A stretch of DNA of 64,000 nt. It comes from Pseudoxanthomonas sp. 3HH-4. GTDB lineage: Bacteria; Pseudomonadota; Gammaproteobacteria; Xanthomonadales; Xanthomonadaceae. Both the position numbers and the translations under genes were made by a program. Positions 35,235-44,940 of the stretch are shown here, one piece after another; within the stretch, counting starts at the first letter, position 1; each line of letters opens with the position of its first letter. Under the pieces are notes generated by a model. That model did not search any database, was not told the origin of the DNA, and was given only the letters and a program-made list of their open reading frames with translations. The stretch lies in assembly GCF_006716465.1 (NCBI RefSeq), contig NZ_VFPB01000001.1:592983-656982 (forward strand), written 5' to 3'.

Positions 35235-36857
35235 ATGGAGACGGGGGCAAAGAAGGGTCGCGTGCTGGCGACCATCGCATGGACGATGCTGGGTCTTGCG
35301 GGGATCGGTGATGTCCGCGCGCAGACCATCGAACAGGGGTTGCTGCAACTGGAGTGGGGCGACCCCGCACGGCCGGCACCCGGGAAGGCGCGCCTGGCGC
35401 CCCGTTTCAATGCACACCTGGTGAAAGACGATGGGAGTCGCATCGCGCTCGATGCGGCCCAGGCGCGGCTGGCGGCGGGCGATCTGTACGTGCTGGCCAA
35501 TCGCCGCGTGGCGGTGTCTTTCGCGCTGCAGGGAAGGGTGATGTCGTCCGCGCCCATGATCCAGGCCATCGTGCCGGCGGATCGGGTCACGCAATCGGCG
35601 CCCGCACATCCCGCCAACGCCCGCGTGATGGCGGCGGCGCCCGTGGGTGGCAACACGCGCTGGGTCACGCTGATGTGCAAGTTCAGCGATATCGGGACCG
35701 AGCAGAAGACCAAGGCCTTCTTCGACTCCCAGTACGGTGACGCGGTCGGGCAGCTCGGCCACTACTGGCGCGAGGTGTCCTACGACAAGATCAACCTGTC
35801 CGGCAGCAGTGCCTACGGCTGGTTCGCGCTGCCGCAACCGCGCAGCCACTACGTGACCAAAGAAAACGGCGAGGACAAGGCCGACCTCAGGAAGCTGTTC
35901 GCCGATTGCGGCGCGGCAGCGGATGCGACGGTGGACTTCAACAGCGTGCAGGGCGTGAACATGATGTTCAACGGCGACCTGGATGGCTACGCGTGGGGTG
36001 GTGGGAGTTGTGCGCCGCTGGAAGGCAAGACAAACCTCTGCACACGCGTTACCTGGAATCCGCCCTGGTCCTTCAGCAACCTGGCGCCGCTTGCGCACGA
36101 GATGGGCCATGGCTACGGTTTGCCGCATTCGAACAACTCCGATGGCGACGACGATACCTACGACAATCCATGGGACGTGATGAGCGACGGCTGGGCGAAT
36201 GCGGTGAGCGACGCCACGTACGGTACGCGCCCCAAGCACATCAACATCTTCCAGCGGCACCGCTTGAACTGGGTGGATGCGCCGCGCCAGCAGGTGATCG
36301 CACTGGGCGACCTGTCGACGCGCGACATCGCGCTGGACTATGCGCACCTGCCGGCTTCGGGCAACGTGCAGATGCTCGTGCTTTCGCTGTCGCCCCAGGC
36401 GGATCCGTACGCGACCATCGTCTACATATTGGAGGCACGGAAGCGCCAGGGTACCTACGAGAACGCGCTCGCGGGCGACGCGGTGATCATCCACAAGGTC
36501 GAGCGCTCGGGTACGGCGTACAGCGTGGATGCCGACGTGCCGGCGGCCAACCGCGCGAACAATGAAGGCTCCATGTTCAAGGTGGGCGAGCGCTGGGTCA
36601 CGCCTGAGGGGTCGCATGTGGTTACCGTAAAGACGCAGACGGCGACAGGCTTCGTGTTGACGGTGGGCCCCCTGCGGATCATGAGCAGCCCGTTGCCTGC
36701 GCTGGTGAGGCCGGCTTCCGTATCGTCCCCCTCCACGCCAATCCAGGCAGTCGCGCCGGCGAATCGCAATGCCATCCGTGCGAAGCCGCCCGCGCGATGC
36801 GGTGCAGTGCATTTGGGTAACGTGCGTGCGGCGGTGTGCGCACAACGCGAGCGCTGA
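35235..36857 (+). CDS. Secreted metzincin-like zinc metalloprotease, paralogue 1
   Basis: A 540-aa exported protein. A signal peptide (about 1-30) precedes a propeptide-like region. The zinc site HEMGHGYGLPH (His288, Glu289, His292, Gly295, His298) fits HExxHxxGxxH, and a downstream DVMSDGW can serve as a Met-turn. The C-terminal third is beta-rich and has paired cysteines near the end. It resembles M6/M43-type peptidases, but the clan assignment is mine. A near-paralogue follows directly, with shared phrases such as WVTLMCKF and NNSDGD. Confidence 0.78.
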   Translation: METGAKKGRVLATIAWTMLGLAGIGDVRAQTIEQGLLQLEWGDPARPAPGKARLAPRFNAHLVKDDGSRIALDAAQARLAAGDLYVLANRRVAVSFALQGRVMSSAPMIQAIVPADRVTQSAPAHPANARVMAAAPVGGNTRWVTLMCKFSDIGTEQKTKAFFDSQYGDAVGQLGHYWREVSYDKINLSGSSAYGWFALPQPRSHYVTKENGEDKADLRKLFADCGAAADATVDFNSVQGVNMMFNGDLDGYAWGGGSCAPLEGKTNLCTRVTWNPPWSFSNLAPLAHEMGHGYGLPHSNNSDGDDDTYDNPWDVMSDGWANAVSDATYGTRPKHINIFQRHRLNWVDAPRQQVIALGDLSTRDIALDYAHLPASGNVQMLVLSLSPQADPYATIVYILEARKRQGTYENALAGDAVIIHKVERSGTAYSVDADVPAANRANNEGSMFKVGERWVTPEGSHVVTVKTQTATGFVLTVGPLRIMSSPLPALVRPASVSSPSTPIQAVAPANRNAIRAKPPARCGAVHLGNVRAAVCAQRER

Positions 36858-37091
36858 TCCGTAGGGAATCCCCCGACACATTCCGGTATTCCCTGACGTC
36901 GCGCGCATGCGCGATGTCGATAGCGAACACGATGGGGTTCGCGTTCGATTCCTGCACTGCATCGCAGTTCGGCGCATCCGCATCGCGAATACGCATGTTC
37001 GCGACGAAACCCGCTCAAGACCCGCCCAGGCCAGCCGACACCCCCTCATGGCGGTGTCATGTCGGCCCGCCCATCGTGAGCGGGGTCGCGC

Positions 37092-38756
37092 GTGTTCAAA
37101 CACCGATCGGCCGATGCACGGCAGGCGCGCATTCGGGCGCTCATCGCCGGCTGTGTATTGGCGTTTGCAGGCATTCTCCCGGCCTTTCCGTTGCGGGCGG
37201 AAACCGTTGTGCAGGGCATCCTGCAACTGCAGTGGGCGGATCCCCCGCGAGCGCTGCCCGGCCGCGTGCAGGCAGCGCCCCAACTGGACGTGTGGTTGGA
37301 AACCGGTCCTGGCCGGCGCGTACCGCTGGATGTCGCGCAATCGCGGCGCGCGGCGGGCGACCTGTATGCGCTGGCGAACCGCCATGTCGCGGTGTCGTAC
37401 CAGGCACCGGTCACGAAGGTGATGTCATCCTCATCGGCGCGCTCCGTGATCGACACCATCGTGCCCACCGGACGGGTTCCGCAAAGGGCGAAATCGGTAG
37501 GCGCGGATGGGCGCGTGATGGCCGCGGCGCCCGTGCTCGGCGCGACGCGCTGGGTGACGCTGATGTGCAAGTTCGCCGACATCGAAAGCGAGCAGAAGCC
37601 GCGCGCCTATTTCCAGGAGCAGTACGGCAACGCGCCGGGCCAGCTGGGCCACTACTGGTCGGAGGTGTCCTACGGCCAGGTCAACCTTGCGGGAAGCACC
37701 GCGCACGGCTGGTACACGTTGCCGCAACCACGCGCCGCGTACCTGACCACCACCAACGGCAAGCAGAAGGCGCAGTTATCCACGCTATTCGCCGACTGTG
37801 CGGCGGCGGCGGATGCCGAGGTGGACTTCAGCAACATCCAGGGCGTCAACCTGATGTTCAACGGTGAACTGGATGGCAACGCGTGGGGCGGCGGCGCCTG
37901 TGCGACGCTCGACGGTGTGTACACCTGCACGCGGGTAACGTGGAGCCCGCCCTGGTCGTTCGCCAATCTCGCGCCGCTTGCCCACGAGATGGGGCATGGC
38001 TACGGCTTGCCGCATTCGAACAATTCCGACGGTGACAGCGACACCTACGACAATCCGTGGGACCTGATGAGCGATGCCTGGCGCAATGCCACCAGCGACA
38101 CGACCTATGGTCTGCTGCCCAAGCACATCAACATGTATCAGCGCGAACGGCTGGGCTGGTTGCCGTCGTCGCGCAAGCGCACCATTGCTGCCGATAACCG
38201 CGATATGCAGGAGTTCGTGCTGGATGCGGCCAGTCTGGTGCAGACGACCAATGCGCAACTGGTCGTGCTGGCCATGCCGTCTCAACCGGACCCGTACAAG
38301 ACCGTGATTTACACGCTGGAAGCGCGGCGCCGCACCGGGACCTATGAAGCCAAGCTGGCCGGTGACGCGGTAATCATCCACAAGCTGGAGGATTACGGCA
38401 TCGCCTACAGTATCGACCGTGATGTTCCCGCCGCCACCCTTTCGAGCAATGAAGGCTCGATGCTGAAGGTGGGCGGTCGCTGGAACACGCCCGACGATCT
38501 GCATTGGGTCGAGGTGGTGTCGGCGACGGCGAATGGCTTCGTGGTGCGTGTCGGGCCGCGGCCGCGCTCGATGAGTTCGCCTGCGCCCGTGCTCGTGAGG
38601 CCGGCCACGGTCGCGGCTTCTTCATCGCCGCCGGTCAGCCAGCCGCCACGGGTGACGCCGGTGGCCGCGCCGGCCGACAGGACCCGCAGGCGCGGCTGCG
38701 ACGTACTGCCCAGGGCGCTGCGCCTCCAGGCCGTGTGTGCACTGATGGAGCGCTGA
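37092..38756 (+). CDS. Secreted metzincin-like zinc metalloprotease, paralogue 2
   Basis: A 554-aa paralogue of the upstream gene, starting with GTG 37092 and a signal peptide ending FPLRAE. The zinc motif HEMGHGYGLPH begins at His298, and DLMSDAW is the Met-turn candidate. The domain order is the same and the sequences are similar over most of their length, including the cysteines near the zinc site. The 234-base gap upstream has no terminator that I can see. Duplication with divergence of the propeptide and C-terminal tail suggests different targets or activation. Confidence 0.78.
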   Translation: MFKHRSADARQARIRALIAGCVLAFAGILPAFPLRAETVVQGILQLQWADPPRALPGRVQAAPQLDVWLETGPGRRVPLDVAQSRRAAGDLYALANRHVAVSYQAPVTKVMSSSSARSVIDTIVPTGRVPQRAKSVGADGRVMAAAPVLGATRWVTLMCKFADIESEQKPRAYFQEQYGNAPGQLGHYWSEVSYGQVNLAGSTAHGWYTLPQPRAAYLTTTNGKQKAQLSTLFADCAAAADAEVDFSNIQGVNLMFNGELDGNAWGGGACATLDGVYTCTRVTWSPPWSFANLAPLAHEMGHGYGLPHSNNSDGDSDTYDNPWDLMSDAWRNATSDTTYGLLPKHINMYQRERLGWLPSSRKRTIAADNRDMQEFVLDAASLVQTTNAQLVVLAMPSQPDPYKTVIYTLEARRRTGTYEAKLAGDAVIIHKLEDYGIAYSIDRDVPAATLSSNEGSMLKVGGRWNTPDDLHWVEVVSATANGFVVRVGPRPRSMSSPAPVLVRPATVAASSSPPVSQPPRVTPVAAPADRTRRRGCDVLPRALRLQAVCALMER

Positions 38757-38847
38757 CTACCCCGGGCCGGGGTCGCCCGGCCTGCTCGAATACGGGGTGG
38801 ATACCCAGGCCGTGGGCTGGCCCGGCCGGTAGTGCGATAATCCGGCC

Positions 38848-39609
38848 ATGAGCGAATCCCCCTACGAACGCGGCACCACCCATTTCGGCTTCCGCGATGT
38901 CGCCGCCAAGGACAAGCAGAAGCTGGTGGGCGAGGTCTTCACGTCGGTCGCCGGCAATTACGACCTGATGAACGACCTGATGAGCCTCGGCATCCATCGG
39001 GTGTGGAAGCGCTACTTCGTGGGGACCTGCCAGGTGAAGCGCGGCGACCGCGTGCTGGACCTCGCGGGCGGCACGGGCGACATCGCCGCCTTGCTGAAGG
39101 ATCGCGTGGGCGACACCGGGCAGATCGTGCTGGGCGACATCAATGCCGGCATGCTGTCGGTGGGCCGTGACCGCATGACCGACCGCGGCCTGGTGCAAGG
39201 CCTGGAGTACGTGCAGTGCAATGCCGAGGCATTGCCGTTTCCCGACGCCAGCTTCGACCTGGTCACCATTGCCTTCGGCCTTCGCAACGTCACCGACAAG
39301 GACGCCGCGCTGCGCGACATGCACCGCGTGCTGAAGGTCGGCGGGCAGGCGCGCGTGCTGGAGTTTTCCGAAGTCACCGTGGACTGGTTCAAGCCGGTAT
39401 ACGACTTCCACTCGTTCAAGGTGTTGCCGAAGCTGGGCAAGCTGTTCGCGCAGGACGCGGACAGCTACCAGTACCTGGCCGAGAGTATCCGCAAGCACCC
39501 GCCGCAGGCCGAGCTGCAGGGCATGATGGATGCTGCGGGCTTCGCGAGGACGAGCTACAAGAACCTTTCCGCCGGCATCGTGGCCATCCATACCGGCTAC
39601 AAGGTCTGA
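38848..39609 (+). CDS. ubiE: Ubiquinone/menaquinone C-methyltransferase
   Basis: A 253-aa SAM methyltransferase of quinone synthesis. The family start THFGFRDVAAKDKQKLVGEV is followed by SVAGNYDLMNDLMS, the SAM loop LDLAGGTGDIA and the FGLRNVTDKDAALRDMHRVL segment. GATAAT ends six bases before ATG 38848. The gene is complete and of usual length. Confidence 0.96.
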   Translation: MSESPYERGTTHFGFRDVAAKDKQKLVGEVFTSVAGNYDLMNDLMSLGIHRVWKRYFVGTCQVKRGDRVLDLAGGTGDIAALLKDRVGDTGQIVLGDINAGMLSVGRDRMTDRGLVQGLEYVQCNAEALPFPDASFDLVTIAFGLRNVTDKDAALRDMHRVLKVGGQARVLEFSEVTVDWFKPVYDFHSFKVLPKLGKLFAQDADSYQYLAESIRKHPPQAELQGMMDAAGFARTSYKNLSAGIVAIHTGYKV

Positions 39610-39697
39610 GCAGGCGCACCGCATCCCGGCAGGACGGGCCGGTCCGCCGCGCGGCGCGGTAAACTTGGGACTTCCCCCGATCGCTGGAAGTCCCCTG

Positions 39698-41611
39698 ATG
39701 CGTTCACTGGCTTTGCTGATGTCCTGCGCCGCCGTGCTGGTGGCCGGTTGCTCCAAGGAACCTGAATCCGCCCCCGTGGCCGCCACGCCCAAGCCCGCTA
39801 TCGAGAAGGTCGTCGACCGCGACGAGCATTCCTATGCCGAACCGCAGAAGGTCGCCATCGCCGACCTGGCGCTGGACATCGCCGTCGACTTCGACACCAG
39901 GACCATCGGCGGCACCGCCACCTATACCCTGGACTGGAAGGACAAGGCGGCCACCCAGCTGGTGCTGGATACGCGCGACCTGACCATCGAGAAGGTCGAG
40001 GGCGAGGCGAACAACGCCTGGGCGCCGCTGCAGTACGCGTTGGCCGCCAAGGATCCGGTACTGGGCAGCAAGCTGACCATCGAGACGCCGGCGCGCAACG
40101 CCAAGGTCAAGGTCACCTACAAGAGCTCGCCGGAGGCGTCGGGCCTGCAATGGCTGACGCCGGAAATGACCGAAGGCAAGCAGCTGCCCTTCATGTTCAG
40201 CCAGTCGCAGCAGATCCACGCGCGCAGCTGGGTGCCACTGCAGGACACGCCGCAGGTGCGCTACACCTACAGTGCGCACGTGACCTCGCGTCCGGACGTG
40301 ATGGTGCTGATGAGCGCCGACAACGATCCAGCCGCTGCGCGCGACGGCGACTACACCTTCAAGATGCCGCAGAAGATCCCGTCGTACCTGATGGCGATCG
40401 CCGCGGGCGACCTGGTCTTCAAGCCGATCTCCGCCCGCAGTGGCGTATGGGCCGAACCGGCGATGGTCGACAAGGCTACCAAGGAGTTCGAAGACACCGA
40501 GAAGATGATCGCCACCACCGAGCAGCTGTACGGCCCCTACCGCTGGGACCGCTACGACATGCTGGTGCTGCCGCCCTCGTTCCCGTACGGCGGCATGGAG
40601 AACCCGCGCCTGAGCTTCATCACGCCCACCGTGATCGTCGGCGACAAGACGCTGGTCTCGCTGATCGCGCACGAGCTGGCGCACAGTTGGTCGGGCAACC
40701 TGGTGACGTTCTCCAGCGCCAAGCACGGCTGGCTCAACGAGGGTTTCACCAGTTACGTGGAGAACCGCATCGTCGAATCCCTGTATGGCAAGGAACAGGC
40801 CAGCATGGAATACGCGATCGCGCGCAACAGCCTGAAGAAGGAAATCGGCACGATGCCGGAGGCCACCCAGGCGCTGGCGGTGAAGCCGGGCACGAAGCTG
40901 GATGCCGACGACGCGCTCAGCGCCGTGTCCTACGACAAGGGCGCCTGGTTCCTGCAGATGCTGGAGGAGCGTTTCGGCCGGCAGGAATTCGACGCCTTCC
41001 TGCGCGGCTACTTCGACCACTTCGCTTTCCAGAGCATCACCACCGAACAGTTCCTGGACTATGCGAAGAAGAACCTGTTCGACAAGCATCCGAACCTGGT
41101 CAGCGATGCCGAGATCCAGGAATGGGTCTATGCGCCGGGCATCCCCGCACGCGCTCCGCAGGTGCAGTCGCGTGGCTTCTCCAGCACCGACACCGCGCGC
41201 ATCGCCTGGCAGGGAAGCGGCCAGTTGCCGAACCCGCAGGTCACCGACACCTGGATCACCCAGCAGTGGGTGCACTTCATCGAGGGCATGGGCGACAAGC
41301 TGACCGTGGAGCAGCTCAAGCAGCTCGACGACGCGTATCACTTCACGGGCACCGCCAATGGCGAGATCGCGATGCGCTGGTATCCGCTGACGATCCGCAG
41401 CGGCTACGTGGACGCGCGTCCGGAGATCGCCAAGTTCATCGAGCGTGTCGGCCGCCGCAAGCTGATCATGCCGATCTACGAAGAACTGGCGAAGACGCCG
41501 GATGGCCTGGCCTTCGCACGCGAGAGCTTCGCGCGCGCCAGGCCGGGCTACCACCCGATCACGACGGGTTCGGTCGAGGCGACGCTGGCGAAGGCACCGG
41601 CGGGCCCGTAA
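39698..41611 (+). CDS. M1-family aminopeptidase lipoprotein
   Basis: A 637-aa zinc aminopeptidase resembling leukotriene A4 hydrolase. It starts with a lipoprotein signal (LVAGC). The gluzincin site is HELAHSW (His325, Glu326, His329) with Glu348 in LNEGF; the exopeptidase motif PYGGMENPR precedes it. A C-terminal helical domain follows. It would remove N-terminal residues from peptides in the periplasm or at a membrane face. It is followed by an alpha/beta hydrolase gene after 3 bases. Confidence 0.93.
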   Translation: MRSLALLMSCAAVLVAGCSKEPESAPVAATPKPAIEKVVDRDEHSYAEPQKVAIADLALDIAVDFDTRTIGGTATYTLDWKDKAATQLVLDTRDLTIEKVEGEANNAWAPLQYALAAKDPVLGSKLTIETPARNAKVKVTYKSSPEASGLQWLTPEMTEGKQLPFMFSQSQQIHARSWVPLQDTPQVRYTYSAHVTSRPDVMVLMSADNDPAAARDGDYTFKMPQKIPSYLMAIAAGDLVFKPISARSGVWAEPAMVDKATKEFEDTEKMIATTEQLYGPYRWDRYDMLVLPPSFPYGGMENPRLSFITPTVIVGDKTLVSLIAHELAHSWSGNLVTFSSAKHGWLNEGFTSYVENRIVESLYGKEQASMEYAIARNSLKKEIGTMPEATQALAVKPGTKLDADDALSAVSYDKGAWFLQMLEERFGRQEFDAFLRGYFDHFAFQSITTEQFLDYAKKNLFDKHPNLVSDAEIQEWVYAPGIPARAPQVQSRGFSSTDTARIAWQGSGQLPNPQVTDTWITQQWVHFIEGMGDKLTVEQLKQLDDAYHFTGTANGEIAMRWYPLTIRSGYVDARPEIAKFIERVGRRKLIMPIYEELAKTPDGLAFARESFARARPGYHPITTGSVEATLAKAPAGP

Positions 41612-41614
41612 GGC

Positions 41615-42592
41615 ATGCCGCTCCGCCTGACCCGCGCACGGACGGTCGCCCTGGGGGCGGCCGTTCTTGTCTGTGCACTGGTGGTGTGGGCAGGGCGGGA
41701 CCCGATGGCGCCGCTGCGTGCCACCATGGCCTTGCAGGGAGCGTGGGTAGGGCTGTCCGAGAAACGCATCGTCATCGGCGACCACCGCTGGGCCTACGAC
41801 GAGCGCGAAGCAGCGTCGGACGATGCCCCGACGGTGGTCATGGTGCATGGCTTCACCGGCAGCAAGGAGAACTGGTACCCGCTCGCGGCGCGGCTGCGTG
41901 GCCGGTATCGGCTCGTCATCCCGGACCTGCCTGGCTGGGGCGAGAGCCAGCGTGTCGCCGGGTCGGACTACGGATTCTCTGCACAGGCCGGGAGGCTGGC
42001 GGCGTTCCTTGCGCAGGTCCGGCGCGAGGGCAGCCCGATCGTGCTGCTTGGTCATTCGATGGGCGGCGGCATCGTGGCGATCACGTCGGCCCGGCATCCG
42101 GAACTCGTCGCACGCGTGGGCCTCATCGATGCGGCGGGCGTGCGGTTCGCTGACAACCGCTTCGGCGTCGAAGTGCTGGCCGGGCAGAATCCATTCGCCG
42201 TCCACGATGCCGCGACGCTGCAGCGCTACCTCGATACCGTCTTCCACGATCGCGGCGTGCAGCCGTCCATCCCGTGGCCGGCATCGCGGGCGGTGATCGA
42301 CTGGCGCGCCGCGCAGGCGCCATTCGAGCAGCAGGTGCTGGACCGCATAGGCCGCAGCGACGAACGCTTCCTGCCAGGCGAGGCGGCTGCTTCGATCCGC
42401 CAGCCGGTTCTGCTGCTGTGGTGCCGGCAGGACCGCGTGATCGATCCCAGCGCGATGGCGCTGTATGCCGCGAAGATGCCGCAGGCCAGACAGGTTTCAC
42501 TCGATGGTTGCGGCCACATGTCCATCATGGAAAAACCCGACGAAGTGGCGGCCGCAGTCGCCCTGTTGATCCAGCGAGGCGTACCCCGATGA
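41615..42592 (+). CDS. Alpha/beta-fold hydrolase with N-terminal membrane anchor
   Basis: A 325-aa hydrolase. A hydrophobic N-terminal segment (about 8-25) suggests anchoring or export. The HGFTGSKENWYPLA oxyanion region, nucleophile Ser148 in GHSMGG, an Asp in CRQDRVIDP and His in CGHMSIMEKP make a full triad. Substrate unknown; the family includes lipases and esterases. Its stop overlaps the following lipoprotein start (ATGA). Confidence 0.88.
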   Translation: MPLRLTRARTVALGAAVLVCALVVWAGRDPMAPLRATMALQGAWVGLSEKRIVIGDHRWAYDEREAASDDAPTVVMVHGFTGSKENWYPLAARLRGRYRLVIPDLPGWGESQRVAGSDYGFSAQAGRLAAFLAQVRREGSPIVLLGHSMGGGIVAITSARHPELVARVGLIDAAGVRFADNRFGVEVLAGQNPFAVHDAATLQRYLDTVFHDRGVQPSIPWPASRAVIDWRAAQAPFEQQVLDRIGRSDERFLPGEAAASIRQPVLLLWCRQDRVIDPSAMALYAAKMPQARQVSLDGCGHMSIMEKPDEVAAAVALLIQRGVPR

Positions 42593-43326
42593 AGCAACAC
42601 GCAATGAAGTCCCTCCTGCTCGCGATCGCCTGCGTGGCCGTCTCGGCTTGCGGTGACCGCGAAGCCGAACGCGCAGCCGCTGCAGCGGCGCAGGCCGCCG
42701 CCGTCGAGCAGCAGGCGGCCGACCTGGCGAAGAAATACGACAGCGCCGTGGCCTCCAGCGACTGGGACATGGCGCGTATCCACGGCGTGGCCCTGCTCGA
42801 CCAGTATCCGCAGAGCGAGGCGGCTGCCCGCATCGGCCCGGGCCTGGACGACGTGAAGGGAAAGGCTGAAGCCGCGCGCGAGCAGCGCCGGATGGAAACC
42901 CTGTGGGATTACTCGCAGGTCGCTGTCGACGGCGGCACGCAGCGTTCGGCCGCATTGCTGAGCAAGGAGCCGGTGGACGTGGACGGCAGCGGCGCCAAGC
43001 CGGTGCAACTGGTGTTCCGCGACCATCCCACCTGGAAGCGCAGCAGCTACCTGGTGCTGCAGGCCAGCGACTTCGCCAAGGCGTGCTACAGCCGCTGCCA
43101 GGTGACCGTGGTCGCAGACGGCGCCGCACCGAAGCGCATGTCGGCAAACCGGCCGGATACCGACGAAGCCACCGCAATGTTCATCGACGACGAAAAGGCC
43201 TTGTGGCGTCTCGCGCGCAAGACGAAGGTGCTGGAAATCGAGTTCACGGTGAAGGATGGCAGCACGCACAGGGCCCTGTTCGAGACCGGTGGTCTGGATG
43301 GCAGCCAGATGCCGGGATGGGATTGA
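42589..43326 (+). CDS. Lipoprotein of unknown function
   Basis: A 245-aa lipoprotein (lipobox VSAC, then GD). An alanine/glutamine-rich helix (about 25-55) leads to an unassigned domain with RDHPTWKRSSYLVLQASDF and a CYSRC pair. No family recognised. The start 42589 overlaps the hydrolase stop; a second ATG at 42604 is possible. It belongs to the peptidase-hydrolase operon. Confidence 0.75.
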   Translation: MKQHAMKSLLLAIACVAVSACGDREAERAAAAAAQAAAVEQQAADLAKKYDSAVASSDWDMARIHGVALLDQYPQSEAAARIGPGLDDVKGKAEAAREQRRMETLWDYSQVAVDGGTQRSAALLSKEPVDVDGSGAKPVQLVFRDHPTWKRSSYLVLQASDFAKACYSRCQVTVVADGAAPKRMSANRPDTDEATAMFIDDEKALWRLARKTKVLEIEFTVKDGSTHRALFETGGLDGSQMPGWD

Positions 43327-43337
43327 GTCGGTCCGCC

Positions 43338-44789
43338 CTAGGCCACGACCCGGTCCCGCCCCATCGCCTTGGCGCGATAGAGCGCCACGTCGGCCTGGCT
43401 GAGTAGCCGTTCCAGCGCATCGGCGCTCTCCGGACTGGAGGGCGCGGACACGCCGACGCTTACCGTGATGTCGAGGATGCGCCCGTCGTCCAGCGGCATG
43501 GGCTCGCCCGCAAGTTCGCGCAGGCGCTCGGCCACGGCGATGGCCGACACCGCGTCGACGCCCGGCAGCAGCACCGCGAACTCCTCGCCGCCCAGCCGGC
43601 CGAACAGGCCGTCTTCGCGCAGGTGCGTGCGCATCCGTTGCGCGAAGGTGGCCAGGACGGCGTCGCCCGCAGCATGCCCATGGCGGTCGTTGACCGACTT
43701 GAAGTGGTCGATGTCCAGCATCATCGCGACGACAGGTTCGCTGCGGCGATGGGACTGCGCCATCAGGTCGCCTCCGCGGCGAAGGAAGGCGCGGCGGTTC
43801 AATGCGCTGGTCAGCGCATCGTGATCGGCGGTGTGGTTGAGGGTGGCGAGCAGGCGGTTGCGCATTGCATTGACGCTGGCAACCGTGAGGGGCGCCACCG
43901 CGAGCAGCGCCATGCCCATGCGCAGCGAAATGACCGGCTGCACGCTGGTCTCCTGCAAGTGCAGATCGATTAGGCCCGTCGCGATCGCGATCAGCGTCCA
44001 CATGCACAGCAATGCCGTGATCACCGCCGTGGTGAACAGGCGATACGCCAACGCGCACCACAGCAACGCCGGTACCGGGAACGCGATGGCGCCAGGCCCA
44101 CCGATGGTCACGCCCAGCAGGATCGTCAGCGCCAGCGCGACCAGCGGCAGCAGCAGGAGGGGCCGCTGGCGTGCGCGGTCCAGTCCGTCGCGGAGTTCGC
44201 GAAGCGCTTCCGCGGGCGCGGGAGCCAGCAGGACGACCGGCAGGATGGCCACGTAACTGACCAGTTCGGCGGAAAACCAGAAACCGCTGGCCGTCAGGAA
44301 ACCCATCCGCATCATCGCGTGCGAGGTCACGCTGCCCACCAGGCTCGCGCCCACTGCCGCGGTTGCCGATACCGCCAGCACCCCCAGCATGGACAGCGGA
44401 TGCTGCAGGCGGCGGTCTTCCTCGCGGATGTGGCGGAACACGAGATAGCCGGCCAGTACGCCCGCCAGGTTTGCCGCCGTCAGGCGCAGGGTGGTGGGCA
44501 GCGACGTGTCGGTGAGCAGGTCCGCCGCGACATAGCCCAGCGCAGCCGCCGCCCAGCCGGCGGGTGACGCCAGCGCCGGACGGCGCGCGAACAGCCCCAA
44601 CAGCAGTGCATTGGTCAGCCAGAACGCGGCCAGCTGCTTTTCGGGACGGGTCAGGATGCCGAGGCCGCTGGCGAGGAAGACCACCACGGCGACCAGCATG
44701 GCCTGGAGCGACAACTGACGGAGCAGGACGAGGGTGGATACGGGAACGCTCGGATCCCGTGGAGTGGGTTGGCGTTGCTGCCCGACCAT
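43338..44789 (-). CDS. MASE1-GGDEF diguanylate cyclase
   Basis: A 483-aa membrane protein. The N-terminal 310 residues form a MASE1-like domain with about eight helices (AAFWLTNALLLGLFA, LGYVAADLL). A C-terminal GGDEF domain (about 320-480) has an intact GGEEF active site, DIDHFKSVND and ALYRAKAMGRD. I do not see an RxxD inhibitory site at the usual place. It makes c-di-GMP, opposite in effect to the EAL protein at 12.1 kb. Convergent with the upstream lipoprotein. Confidence 0.9.
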   Translation of the reverse strand: MVGQQRQPTPRDPSVPVSTLVLLRQLSLQAMLVAVVVFLASGLGILTRPEKQLAAFWLTNALLLGLFARRPALASPAGWAAAALGYVAADLLTDTSLPTTLRLTAANLAGVLAGYLVFRHIREEDRRLQHPLSMLGVLAVSATAAVGASLVGSVTSHAMMRMGFLTASGFWFSAELVSYVAILPVVLLAPAPAEALRELRDGLDRARQRPLLLLPLVALALTILLGVTIGGPGAIAFPVPALLWCALAYRLFTTAVITALLCMWTLIAIATGLIDLHLQETSVQPVISLRMGMALLAVAPLTVASVNAMRNRLLATLNHTADHDALTSALNRRAFLRRGGDLMAQSHRRSEPVVAMMLDIDHFKSVNDRHGHAAGDAVLATFAQRMRTHLREDGLFGRLGGEEFAVLLPGVDAVSAIAVAERLRELAGEPMPLDDGRILDITVSVGVSAPSSPESADALERLLSQADVALYRAKAMGRDRVVA

Positions 44790-44940
44790 ACTGCCCCTGC
44801 CTGATTGCTTACGGCGCGGGGACGGGCACCAGCGCCACTCCCCGGCCTTACCTTACGCATTGCGCATCGGCAGCGCGAGTGCGCCGGCCACCTTGCCGCG
44901 GCCAGCGCCAAGGCGGGAAGTGGGAATGTGTCGGTTCCGG

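Noticed and set aside
39704-42247. 847-codon minus-strand frame opposite the M1 peptidase
   Set aside because: No motif, no start context; the M1 gene has a full zinc site.
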